DNA from: Desulfobulbaceae bacterium
GTDB lineage: Bacteria; Desulfobacterota; Desulfobulbia; Desulfobulbales; Desulfobulbaceae
NCBI GenBank assembly: GCA_003508005.1
Contig: DNUE01000067.1
Coordinates: 41,831 to 93,469, forward strand
Direction of reading: 5' to 3'
Length of the DNA: 51,639 nucleotides
Shown here: positions 35,581 to 44,004 of the stretch, piece by piece
How positions within the stretch are numbered: position 1 is the stretch's first letter
Layout of the letters: the number at the start of each line of letters is the position of its first letter
Program-made: the position numbers and the translations under genes
The notes under the pieces: generated by a model
What the model was told of the DNA's origin: nothing
Databases searched by the model: none
What the model saw: the letters and a program-made list of their open reading frames with translations, nothing else

Positions 35581-36609
35581 TTACATAGCCTGCGCGACGA
35601 AGTTGTCAATGAGGGTTGTGATCGCTTTTTCCGTGGCCGATTCAAAGAGGGCATCGTACTGGGTGTCGGCCAGGACAGACTCCGGAGAAACCTTGACATC
35701 CACCCTGTTGGTCCAGACTACATCGCCGGTATAGGCATCCTGGACCCAGATCCTCAGCTGCACCACCGCCTGGGGCATCTCGCCGCTGTTGTACGCAAGC
35801 TTGCCGAACTGAGAGCCCATGCCGCCCCAGAAGATGGTGTTGGCATCATCCCCACCGGAAATGCCCAGGATGGTCTGGTCAGCTTTGCCTGAATCCCATG
35901 GCCAGTCAACGCCGCTGCCGATCAGTCCGCCCCAGGCTGCTCCGGCAATCATATTGCCGACCATGTCGTACTTGTCGGCGCTGGCATTGCCAAAGGCCAG
36001 TTTGCTGGACACGCCGGACATAAAGGTGAGGATTCCCCTTTGCAGGGGATTCCAGGAGGGATCCTGCCGGGTCTTGTATTCGACGATCCGGCCCCGGACA
36101 ACATAGTCAGCATCGAACTGGCGGCCGATTTTCACCACTTCCTGCGGGGTCAGTCTGTGGGTGCCCGGACTGTCCAGCACCGGCTTGTCGCTGTTGCGAG
36201 TGTTTCGTGACAGGTTAATGTAGCGCTGCAGTTCGCCTTTCATTTCCGTGGACCATTCACTCCTCAACTCGTCTTCCAAAACGGCCGACCTTCTCTCCTC
36301 GTACGCCAGGATGTTGATAATCTGCTGGTCCACCAGGTAGCCGAAGACGTCCTCCTGCACCGGAACGTGAAAACTGTTCGCTACCAACTGATCGGTGAGG
36401 TTTTCGGTGATGTACAGGTTTCGCCGGTACGCTGTTTCCAGGTCATCGGCATAGGAGTAATCCGCAAAGGGGAGGATGACGACCGATTTGTCGGCACCCG
36501 CCGCGCTTTTTGCTGGTGACGGGACCTTCAGCGATTCTTTCACGGTCTGTCCGCAGCCGCCGATGAGAAGGGCCAGAACTCCGTAAAGCAGATAGCGACA
36601 GTAATTCAT
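35581..36609 (-). CDS. CsgG-like lipoprotein, last gene of the pilus operon
   Basis: A 342-aa lipoprotein: a signal peptide ending in the lipobox LIGGC (Cys near residue 19), then a mixed alpha/beta domain. VVILPFADYSY near the start, DADYVVRGRIVEYK in the middle and VQLRIWVQDAYTGDVVW followed by VDVKVSPES near the end resemble the CsgG/FlgO-type fold of outer-membrane-associated secretion lipoproteins. ATG 36609 follows AGGAGAAG. It may act as an accessory or pilotin-like factor for the secretin encoded 47 bp upstream; that is inference. Base composition is nearer the chromosome average than that of the secretin. Confidence 0.6.
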   Translation of the reverse strand: MNYCRYLLYGVLALLIGGCGQTVKESLKVPSPAKSAAGADKSVVILPFADYSYADDLETAYRRNLYITENLTDQLVANSFHVPVQEDVFGYLVDQQIINILAYEERRSAVLEDELRSEWSTEMKGELQRYINLSRNTRNSDKPVLDSPGTHRLTPQEVVKIGRQFDADYVVRGRIVEYKTRQDPSWNPLQRGILTFMSGVSSKLAFGNASADKYDMVGNMIAGAAWGGLIGSGVDWPWDSGKADQTILGISGGDDANTIFWGGMGSQFGKLAYNSGEMPQAVVQLRIWVQDAYTGDVVWTNRVDVKVSPESVLADTQYDALFESATEKAITTLIDNFVAQAM

Positions 36610-36656
36610 ACTTCTTCTCCTGTTTTGTCTGGATGTATTGAGCACCGGGATTCATG

Positions 36657-38468
36657 TTAGATGATTTGGGGTGAGAGCAGAATTACAAGTTCCCTTCTTT
36701 TAGTTGAATTCTCTTCGACTCCAAAAAGATAGCGGATAATTGGTATATCGCCTACAACAGGAGCAAATTTTCCCGATTTAGTTTCAACAGAATCAATCAG
36801 GCCGCCAATGATCAGCATTTCACCGTTTTTGATCTGGACTGTGGTGCTCATCTCTCTTACTTGTACTTGTGGTAAGCCAACTGATAAGCCTACGCCAAAA
36901 TCTCGGTATTCAATTGTGTCATTAACTAAATCTGTTGTAACTGGAGACAATTGTAATATTACAGATTCATTTCCAACAATAGATGCCATTATCCCTAGTG
37001 CTATCCCTTCTACTACATTATCAGTCTCAGCTGTATAGGTAATAGTACCTGTATTGCCATCAACATCAGAAGAAACTTCAGAAATATAACTTGAATTTTT
37101 CCCAACACTCAGAATGGCTGCTTGTCCGTTAAGTACTGTCAATTTAGGATTGGAAAGAACTTTAGCGTCACCTTGCTCATTCAAAGCATTTAGTAATACA
37201 CTGAACGTTTTGGCTCCCATAGATATCTTGGAAACAAAACTATGAGGATATTCGGTGGGATAAGTTGAAGTGCTCTTGGGGTCATCTGGTGGGTTCCAAG
37301 GATAAACTTGACCCACCAAACCTCCCGTTCCAAATTCAACTATACCCTGAAGGTTAAAGTCCTTTAATACCGACGACCAATCAAGGCCAACTTTCGATGA
37401 ATCTTCTAAGTATACCTCAATGATTTTTGCTTCAATTATAACTTGTCGGTAAAGTTCCTTTTTAAGATTATCAAGATAACGACCTACTTGATCTAAAAGG
37501 GATGGCTTTGCCGTTATAGTTATAAGGCCTACGCTTTTATCAATAATAAAAAAATCACCTTGAGGTGAAGTTTGTCGAAGTGTTTTAATTGTTTTTGAAA
37601 CGCTTTTTGAATCATCCGCAGCAGTGCCTTTGGATACTGATGAACCTTTTGCTGTATTTGCAGCCTCAGCATTTTCTGCTAAAAAAATTGTATTGCCAGC
37701 TACTCCAGTTGTTGAACTGCTACCTGCAACAGCAAGATTCGCTTCCCTCTCGAAAACATACGCTTCACTTGCCTCGGAAATGTTTAAAATAACCTTTAAA
37801 TTTTGTTCTATGCTTGTCCAAATATCAAATTCATTACCCATACTCGTTACTTGTACTAATCCTGAAGTGCCCCCCCCCCCTTTTTGCGCGGAAAGGAAAT
37901 TTCCACCAATATCACTATTATATGTACCTTTTGTGAAGGGTAGTGATATAAAAAATTCTTTAGTTTGTTTATTATGAATATTTATCGTTCTTCCTTCAAC
38001 AGTTCTGAATAAATCAACTTGTTTCAATAAATTATCAATTGAGCCGAAATAACTGTCTTCCGCATTAATTTTTACATACACGGGCAAATTCTGGTCAACA
38101 TCGGTGGCCCATGAAAGATTCATGCCTTTCAAATCAGCCAGAACATTCATTACATCAAACAGGGTTTGCGGTTTATTTTGTGTAAAAATATCTGCACCTA
38201 CCTTGAGTTCATATTCCTCAGTGGCATTGCCAGTAATATCCGAGGACTTCTCATCTTGGGTGAAGTAGGAGGCGCTTTGATAGCGCACCGGCAACTGGGT
38301 GGCCTCAGTCGGCTGAGCTGGTGATTGCTTTGCTTCCATTAAAACCTCTTCCGCGGGAGCCTTGGCGTCATTTGCAGGGGGTGCTACCTCCTGCTTGACA
38401 CAGGACGCAAGGAATATCAGGAGGAAGACAAGAAGGCAAAGTGTTTGTCGGGAATTATTTCGTTTCAT
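36657..38468 (-). CDS. MshL/PilQ-type secretin lipoprotein with poly-G tract
   Basis: A 603-aa outer-membrane secretin, probably a lipoprotein (lipobox FLASC, Cys near residue 23). An N-terminal STN-like domain (about 75-165) is followed by a Gly/Ser/Thr-rich linker, an N1-type domain (QVIIEAKIIEVYLEDSSKVGLDW) and the secretin barrel with VLSNPKLTVLNGQAAILSVG, IKNGEMLIIGGLI and the terminal VGDIPIIRYLFG. Together with PilMNOP it should form the pilus exit pore. The gene is markedly AT-rich after about codon 84, unlike its neighbours, and 11 consecutive G (coding strand) at 37870-37880 encode the Gly stretch of a KGGGGT segment. ATG 38468 follows GAGGT. Confidence 0.85.
   Translation of the reverse strand: MKRNNSRQTLCLLVFLLIFLASCVKQEVAPPANDAKAPAEEVLMEAKQSPAQPTEATQLPVRYQSASYFTQDEKSSDITGNATEEYELKVGADIFTQNKPQTLFDVMNVLADLKGMNLSWATDVDQNLPVYVKINAEDSYFGSIDNLLKQVDLFRTVEGRTINIHNKQTKEFFISLPFTKGTYNSDIGGNFLSAQKGGGGTSGLVQVTSMGNEFDIWTSIEQNLKVILNISEASEAYVFEREANLAVAGSSSTTGVAGNTIFLAENAEAANTAKGSSVSKGTAADDSKSVSKTIKTLRQTSPQGDFFIIDKSVGLITITAKPSLLDQVGRYLDNLKKELYRQVIIEAKIIEVYLEDSSKVGLDWSSVLKDFNLQGIVEFGTGGLVGQVYPWNPPDDPKSTSTYPTEYPHSFVSKISMGAKTFSVLLNALNEQGDAKVLSNPKLTVLNGQAAILSVGKNSSYISEVSSDVDGNTGTITYTAETDNVVEGIALGIMASIVGNESVILQLSPVTTDLVNDTIEYRDFGVGLSVGLPQVQVREMSTTVQIKNGEMLIIGGLIDSVETKSGKFAPVVGDIPIIRYLFGVEENSTKRRELVILLSPQII
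37870..37880. repeat. 11-base G:C homopolymer in the secretin coding sequence
   Basis: Eleven C on the plus strand, eleven G in the mRNA, in frame at codons encoding four Gly. It is longer than the other G:C runs noticed here (nine each at 23168-23176, 26413-26421 and 34046-34054). Slippage by one base would frameshift the secretin before its barrel. Confidence 0.8.
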
Positions 38469-38519
38469 AGAGTGTACCTCTGTCATTTGCTCTTGATGCA
38501 GTTAATGCTGTTACTTAGA

Positions 38520-40079
38520 CTAGTTGAGCGCGATTCGGCTGTTAATGTACTTTTTGAGATCTGGCGGAATCTGGTAACCGGATAACAGAATTGCCTTGTA
38601 TTTTTCAGTTGCCGCCGCATGATCCCCCTTCTTGTCGAGAATGCGGGCATAGGCGATCATGGAGTCAACGTTCTGGCCATATAGGTTTTCAGCCTTGTCG
38701 AGGAGGGTGATTGCACCATCATAGAGTTTCTGCTCCTCGCTGAACACGGCATAACTGAGCAGGGCTTCCCAGGTGGGCTTGTCCATACTGACGCTCTGAG
38801 CAAAATACTGCTGAGCCTCCTTATTTTCGTGCATGTTTGCCAGTGCGATCGCCGCATTGAGCGAGGCACTGCTGTTATTGCTGTTCACCTGCAGCGCTTG
38901 CTTGGCATAATAGACGGCCTTGGCGTTCTGCCGCAGGAAGACCAGATACAGCGAGGCGATTTTGTTGGCCAACCGATCATTGTCGGACCATTTTGAAAAA
39001 GCATTTGAATATGCTTTTATTGCTTCTTCGTAATCTCCCTTGTTTTCAAATAATTGGCCAATTTTAATTTGTTCTAGGGCTTCAGGATTCCCAGGTGCTA
39101 ATTCAGCCCTTTTTTTAATGACTAAATTTTCTTGATCAATAACCTTTTCATTTATTGAAACCGAAAGGGTATCTGTCGCTCGCTCTGGCCAAATAAATTC
39201 CTTGCTTTTTGGTAGAATGACAATGGTGTTAAATCGTTCTTCCTTGATTAAATCCTTAAGATTTACAATAATATCTAACGCAAAATCCCAAGGCACGTCA
39301 TTGAGGGACAGAGTCAATGATCCTTTTACTGCCTCATCTACAATAATGTTCTGTCCGCTTATTTGTTGGAAAAGGCGAAATACGTTGTGCAGGTCAATTT
39401 TATAGAAGTCAACGGTTATGCGCTCCCTTTCATACGCCCCAAAGGTAAAAGTTTTCGTGCCAGTCTTTGTTTCATTTGGAATTGGTTGACTTACACCGGC
39501 AGGAGTAATGTCAACCTGCGGCAACTGGCTCTCCAGGCTTTGCTTCTGGGTAATCAGGGCGTTGATTTGATCGGATCCCGCGCCCTCGCCGGCCTGGGAA
39601 GCTTTTTCCTTGCCTGTATCCGGTGCTTTTTGTGCGGAAATATTTCCTCCGATATCCACGGTCAAGACAATTTCGTTGTTGCTTGTTTTGACCTCGTAGC
39701 CGGCATATTCCCTGGTGAAGGTAAACTCCAGTCGGGTCAGGGCCGGGTCAGAGTCGGATACCGTGCTTGCGGCAAGGGTATAGGGCAGATCGCCTTGCAG
39801 ATTCAGTTTATTCTTGTCGGCAACAGAAGCATCCGCGATATCCACGACAATCCGGGAAGGCTTGAAAAGTTCATAGACCGTATAGGCCGGTTCCGAGGCA
39901 GCCTGAATACGAATGACATGGGTCGAGCCCGACGGTTGGACGGTTATCGCGTTAATTGTATTTGCGGCATTGGCCTGCAGTGCAACAAACACATTGGCCA
40001 AAACAATGAAAAGTGCTGCAAGGTAGTGATGGGCTTGCAGGAAACCAGGTTTCCTTTTCCAGCGTGATATGTGCAACAT
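38520..40079 (-). CDS. AMIN-STN-TPR periplasmic protein of the pilus operon
   Basis: A 519-aa exported protein with a signal sequence ending near QANA. An AMIN domain (about 40-150, typical of PilQ and amidases, binds peptidoglycan) is followed by a Ser/Gln-rich linker and an STN/secretin-N0-like domain (about 210-300, VDFYKIDLHNVFRLFQQISGQNIIV). Then come TPR repeats (about 330-500, with EQIKIGQLFENKGDYEEAIKAYSNAF). It holds the N-terminal modules of PilQ but no secretin barrel; the barrel is in the next gene. Codons about 200-363 are AT-rich compared with the ends. It starts 3 nt after pilP, with GGGAG inside pilP. Confidence 0.75.
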   Translation of the reverse strand: MLHISRWKRKPGFLQAHHYLAALFIVLANVFVALQANAANTINAITVQPSGSTHVIRIQAASEPAYTVYELFKPSRIVVDIADASVADKNKLNLQGDLPYTLAASTVSDSDPALTRLEFTFTREYAGYEVKTSNNEIVLTVDIGGNISAQKAPDTGKEKASQAGEGAGSDQINALITQKQSLESQLPQVDITPAGVSQPIPNETKTGTKTFTFGAYERERITVDFYKIDLHNVFRLFQQISGQNIIVDEAVKGSLTLSLNDVPWDFALDIIVNLKDLIKEERFNTIVILPKSKEFIWPERATDTLSVSINEKVIDQENLVIKKRAELAPGNPEALEQIKIGQLFENKGDYEEAIKAYSNAFSKWSDNDRLANKIASLYLVFLRQNAKAVYYAKQALQVNSNNSSASLNAAIALANMHENKEAQQYFAQSVSMDKPTWEALLSYAVFSEEQKLYDGAITLLDKAENLYGQNVDSMIAYARILDKKGDHAAATEKYKAILLSGYQIPPDLKKYINSRIALN

Positions 40080-40082
40080 GAT

Positions 40083-40616
40083 CTACTTGTCTCCCTCTTT
40101 ATTCAAGCGCATGACAACAGTGTTTATAATTTCTTTTCCTGCTCTGGTTTGTGTTTTTTCGGTGATGATTACCTGGTCTGTGGCTATCTCGCTGACTTCA
40201 CCGTGCCTGCCGATAAGGACGCCCTCATTGATCACATAGCCCTTGCCGGTGACGTCCTCGACCATGGCAATTCTCTTGTCAGTGGCAAATAAAACTGCAA
40301 CCAGTTTTAACTGGCCAGGCTCGAACAACTGCATGCCGGTGAGGACAATATCCTCTTCAACAATTTCATTGGGATCAAATTTGGTGGCAACCTGGGGTTC
40401 TATGAAGGGAACAAAGGGATCAGGCCTGCCGGTGAGTTCATATTTAAACGATTCGGCAACGGGTGCTGGCGCCTGTTGTTCGTTTGCGGCATTTTCCGGC
40501 TTCTGCGGTTGCCCGTCTGCTGGAACGCTGGCAAACACATTGGACGTCAGGAAACAGGAGGTCACAAGACAGAATAGAATTCTTGTGAGTGGCGTGGAAG
40601 CTGCTGTGCTATGCAT
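40083..40616 (-). CDS. pilP: Type IV pilus biogenesis lipoprotein-like PilP
   Basis: A 177-aa exported protein of the pilus alignment complex. A signal-type hydrophobic N-terminus (LTRILFCLVTSCFLTSNVFA) precedes a disordered linker, then the PilP HR domain with GRPDPFVPF (the family G-R-x-D-P-F motif) and LKLVAVLFATDKRIAMVEDVTGKGYVINEG. PilP links PilNO in the inner membrane to the secretin. A Cys occurs within the signal segment, but a lipobox is not clear. No strong ribosome site; ATG 40616. Confidence 0.85.
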   Translation of the reverse strand: MHSTAASTPLTRILFCLVTSCFLTSNVFASVPADGQPQKPENAANEQQAPAPVAESFKYELTGRPDPFVPFIEPQVATKFDPNEIVEEDIVLTGMQLFEPGQLKLVAVLFATDKRIAMVEDVTGKGYVINEGVLIGRHGEVSEIATDQVIITEKTQTRAGKEIINTVVMRLNKEGDK

Positions 40617-40669
40617 CTCAAGTATACTCTTGGATTGTTATTGCTTTTTTACTCATTGATACGATGGCG

Positions 40670-41332
40670 TTATTTTTTGGGTTGAGGTTTAGCTTTACCT
40701 TTAACTTCAGGTTGAGCTGTTTGTATACCTGTAAACCGGTATGTTTTAAGGCGGCAAGTCGATTTCAGCAACATTTCTGCCCCTTCCTTTTTCCCCCCTC
40801 CCATCTGAATGTTGTCAACGGTGACGATTCGCTCCAATTTGCTGACTTGATCGAGAAAATAGCCCATATTGTGGTAAGGTCCATCAATCTGTATATCGAT
40901 CGGGATTTCGGCGTAAAAATCCTTCGGCGCCTCAGGACCTGGTTTGAAGGAGAGAAAATCAAGGCCAGCGCCCTTGCCAAGGTCTGAGATGCCACGGAGC
41001 AAGTCTGGAATTTCCTTGTCCTTGGGGAGGAGGGTGGCTGTTTCTTTAAACAGCGCCTCTATCTCAGCAATGGATGCTTTGACATTTTCCAGTTCGGCGG
41101 CAGCTTTTTTGGCCTTTTCGATTTCCGCAATCAGGTTGGTTTTTTGAGTTGTCAGTCCTTGTATCTTCTTGACATTGGGCGAGTAAAGGAGGAAATAAAA
41201 CAGGACGATAGGAACAATGATCAGAACAAGGGCAATGACAATTTTTATCTTATTGTCGAGCGGGATATATTTTGTATCGATAAAGGCGTTGAGATTTTGC
41301 GCCTTTTTGGGTGTTTTTTTCTCAGAAGCCAT
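40670..41332 (-). CDS. pilO: Type IV pilus inner-membrane protein PilO
   Basis: A 220-aa bitopic protein: short basic cytoplasmic N-terminus, one transmembrane helix (about 29-50), then a periplasmic coiled coil (about 56-105, EIEKAKKAAAELENVKASI) and a ferredoxin-like domain with PIDIQIDGPYHNMGYFLDQVSKLERIV. It forms a heterodimer with PilN. The end is rich in Lys and Pro. It is 12 bp after pilN. Confidence 0.88.
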   Translation of the reverse strand: MASEKKTPKKAQNLNAFIDTKYIPLDNKIKIVIALVLIIVPIVLFYFLLYSPNVKKIQGLTTQKTNLIAEIEKAKKAAAELENVKASIAEIEALFKETATLLPKDKEIPDLLRGISDLGKGAGLDFLSFKPGPEAPKDFYAEIPIDIQIDGPYHNMGYFLDQVSKLERIVTVDNIQMGGGKKEGAEMLLKSTCRLKTYRFTGIQTAQPEVKGKAKPQPKK

Positions 41333-41344
41333 ACACGTTAGCCT

Positions 41345-41932
41345 TTATTTCGGGTTTGTTGCCGTGGCTGCTTCGGGAGCGTTTGCCCCCGGAATGGTTA
41401 CGGTGCAGGTCAGTGCAAATGATTTCAAATTGCTGCCGGCAAACTGCTGCTGTGAGCTGCTAACAAGATTTACCTCCTCAATATATTCGGAGGATTTCAA
41501 CGCATCCATGTACCCGGCAAGGGTCTGATTGTCCAGGGCCATCCCGTTTAACTGGAGGCTGGATCCTGACTGGTTCAGCGTGGTAAGCCAGATTCGTTTT
41601 GTCGGGGTGAGATTGGCCACCTCGTCAAGAACGCGGACCGTCAGGCCTGAGGTTTTTTTCAGTTCCTTGATGACCGCAATTTTGCTTTCAATTAATTTTT
41701 TGTCTGCTTCCAGCTTTTGGATTTGAGCAAGTATGTCATTGTAGCGCTTTTTCTCCGCTTGCAGGCTGGTAATGTCCTTCTGCAGTTGGGAAGCGATGCT
41801 GGCCTGATAAAATCCGACCATTCCGAGCATTGCCAGTACCGCGGCAAAGCAGATGGCAAAGACCACGAGCTGCTGCACAGCCCTGGCGCGCCTTTTTATC
41901 TCACGAATCGGTAATAGATTGATGTATACCAT
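41345..41932 (-). CDS. pilN: Type IV pilus inner-membrane protein PilN
   Basis: A 195-aa bitopic protein. The N-terminal INLLPIREIK is the conserved peptide by which PilN docks into PilM. One transmembrane helix (about 20-44) precedes a coiled coil (LQKDITSLQAEKKRYNDILAQIQKLEADKK) and a ferredoxin-like periplasmic domain. It starts 5 bp after pilM, so the two are tightly coupled. Confidence 0.9.
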   Translation of the reverse strand: MVYINLLPIREIKRRARAVQQLVVFAICFAAVLAMLGMVGFYQASIASQLQKDITSLQAEKKRYNDILAQIQKLEADKKLIESKIAVIKELKKTSGLTVRVLDEVANLTPTKRIWLTTLNQSGSSLQLNGMALDNQTLAGYMDALKSSEYIEEVNLVSSSQQQFAGSNLKSFALTCTVTIPGANAPEAATATNPK

Positions 41933-41937
41933 AGCGT

Positions 41938-42987
41938 TTAAATCTCAGACGGTCGGATAGCCAAGCCAGCGGCAATTGCCATTTCCGGGCCGATGGCGTC
42001 AATATAATTCCGGTCGATTTTCTTTTCGTTGATTTTCATCCCGGCAAAAGGGTTGAAACGGATCACTTCGAGTTTCGCTTCCCTGCTGATATATTCTGCT
42101 ATGCCGTGAACTTTGGAGCCGCCTCCGCTCAGGACAATTTTTGCCAAGGGCCTGTCTGCGTTTTTTGACCTGTACAGGTCGATCGCTTTTTGAATTTCAA
42201 AAACCCAGTTGGTGCAAACCGAGTTGAAAATTTCTTCCAGGTCTTTCTGACGCTCTCCAGCGGAAATGAGGCCGAGCTTCAATTTTTCGGCCTCTTCCTG
42301 GTCAACTCCGAGGGTAGTGGCGATGCGATCAGTAAGTTGCTGGCTGCCAACATTGATATCCCTGGCAAGTACCGAGGTGCCCTTGATAATGATGTTGATG
42401 TTCATTTTTCCCGCACCAATATCGATCAGGGCAATATTGTCGTGCTGCTTGTCAACGGTGCTCCAGATGTTTTCCAGGGCAAAGCCATCGACATCTACCA
42501 GCAACGGCTGGAGTTTGATGCTGCGCAGCATATTGAGATAGCCGTCTATCACTTCTTTTTTTGCTGCAACAAGCATGATATCGGTCTGGTCGAACTCTTC
42601 CTTGTTCGTTTTGAGGTCCTGGAAATCAAGATAGACATCTGCTATGTCAAAGGGAATATACTGCTCAGCCTCATTCTTGAGGTATTTCTCCAGTTGCTTT
42701 TCTTCCATAACATCAAGCTTTACCTTCTTGACAATGACGGAATAGCCTGAGATGGATATGGCAACCTTGGTGTTTTTGCTGAGTTTGAGATTCTTGAAAA
42801 GCTTGGTGATAACCTGGCCGACCTGGTCAGGCTGCTGGAGTACACCGTCTTCGACAGAACCAGGCGGTAAGGTAGCACTGCCGAGGGTCAACAGTTCATA
42901 ATTGTCCTTGACCTTCTGCAGCTGGCAAACTTTTACCGCATGGGAACCGATGTCTACACCAACGAGGAGTTTCTCTTTTTTTGCCAT
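41938..42987 (-). CDS. pilM: Type IV pilus actin-like protein PilM
   Basis: A 349-aa cytoplasmic protein of the actin/FtsA fold that binds ATP and the PilN N-terminus. Nucleotide-binding segments are visible: VGVDIGSHAVKVCQL (phosphate 1), IALIDIGAGKMNINII (phosphate 2) and IVLSGGGSKVHGIAEYI (adenosine). The first gene of the pilus operon, divergent from lepB; pilB, pilC, pilT and pilins are not in this window. Confidence 0.93.
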   Translation of the reverse strand: MAKKEKLLVGVDIGSHAVKVCQLQKVKDNYELLTLGSATLPPGSVEDGVLQQPDQVGQVITKLFKNLKLSKNTKVAISISGYSVIVKKVKLDVMEEKQLEKYLKNEAEQYIPFDIADVYLDFQDLKTNKEEFDQTDIMLVAAKKEVIDGYLNMLRSIKLQPLLVDVDGFALENIWSTVDKQHDNIALIDIGAGKMNINIIIKGTSVLARDINVGSQQLTDRIATTLGVDQEEAEKLKLGLISAGERQKDLEEIFNSVCTNWVFEIQKAIDLYRSKNADRPLAKIVLSGGGSKVHGIAEYISREAKLEVIRFNPFAGMKINEKKIDRNYIDAIGPEMAIAAGLAIRPSEI

Positions 42988-43339
42988 GAAGTGGTCTCTA
43001 CCCTTTGTCTCTATTCAACCCGTATATAAAAAATATTGTACGTTAACGGGGAGAAAAGTACAAAAATTTTTCTTCGTTCTTATATTAAGGGCATAAAATA
43101 AAAGCTTTGTCAAGAAAATCAAAAATTTTTTCATGTCATTTTGTTATATTATCAATGAGATAAAACGTCCTGAACGTTCCTGTTTGCACAACATATTGTG
43201 CTCTATCTCTTTAAAATAGCTCATTTTGTGTGTTTTTTGAATTTTGGTATGAAGAAATGCCGCTTGAATTTTCTTTTACTTTCAAGTAGTTTTTAGATGG
43301 TCAGTGCAAGTTGAAATCCCCTTTTCAGGAACCGTCAGC
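42988..43339. other. AT-rich intergenic region between pilM and lepB
   Basis: About 350 bp, strikingly AT-rich for this window, between divergent genes. It contains AACGT-CCTGA-ACGTT (43164-43178) and GCACAA-CATA-TTGTGC (43186-43201), two adjacent palindromes that could be operators, and long A/T runs. No convincing -35/-10 pair or gene was found. Confidence 0.55.
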
Positions 43340-43990
43340 GTGTCAGAATCACATCCGGCAACCACTAAATCCACCCTCCGAGACTATACAGAAGCCATTA
43401 TTATTGCCCTTATTCTGGCTTTTTTTATTCGGACCTTTGTTGTTCAGGCCTTTAAAATTCCTTCCGGGTCCATGCTGCCGACCCTGTTGATCGGTGATCA
43501 TCTTCTGGTCAACAAGTTCAGCTATGGAGTCAGGGTGCCGTTTGCCGGCACAGTCCTCATCCCGGTCAGCAAACCGGGGCGCAATGATGTGATTGTGTTC
43601 AGATACCCCCAGGACCCTAAGCTTGACTATATTAAGCGGGTCATCGGCGTCGGTGGGGACACCATCGAAAGCCGCGACAAGGTCCTGTTTGTGAACGGGA
43701 AGCCTTTTGAAGACAGATACGGCGTGCACATGGACAGAACCGTTGTGGAACGGGCTGCCTCGCCCCGGGACAATTTTGGTCCGGTCGTGGTGCCGCAGGG
43801 CAAGGTCTTTGTCATGGGCGACAACAGGGACAACAGTTTTGACAGCCGTTTCTGGGGATTTGTCGATCAAAAGGCCATTCTCGGCAGAGCCATGGTCATT
43901 TACTGGTCGTGGGATGTGGAGCAGCCGCTCTTTTCTCTTGGGCGTCTGCAATCGATTCGCTGGGGCAGGTTCGGGGATATCATCCATTGA
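43340..43990 (+). CDS. lepB: Signal peptidase I
   Basis: The membrane-bound serine/lysine protease that removes signal peptides from exported proteins. A 216-aa form with one N-terminal hydrophobic helix (about 18-36). The catalytic Ser is in IPSGSMLPTL (S44), the general-base Lys in YIKRVIGVGGD, and the GDNRDNSFDSR box is present. GTG 43340 is preferred because AGGAA lies about 10 nt upstream; GTG 43304 would add 12 residues. It is followed after 14 bp by pyrB. Confidence 0.93.
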   Translation: MSESHPATTKSTLRDYTEAIIIALILAFFIRTFVVQAFKIPSGSMLPTLLIGDHLLVNKFSYGVRVPFAGTVLIPVSKPGRNDVIVFRYPQDPKLDYIKRVIGVGGDTIESRDKVLFVNGKPFEDRYGVHMDRTVVERAASPRDNFGPVVVPQGKVFVMGDNRDNSFDSRFWGFVDQKAILGRAMVIYWSWDVEQPLFSLGRLQSIRWGRFGDIIH

Positions 43991-44004
43991 GTACCGGGGA
44001 CGCA

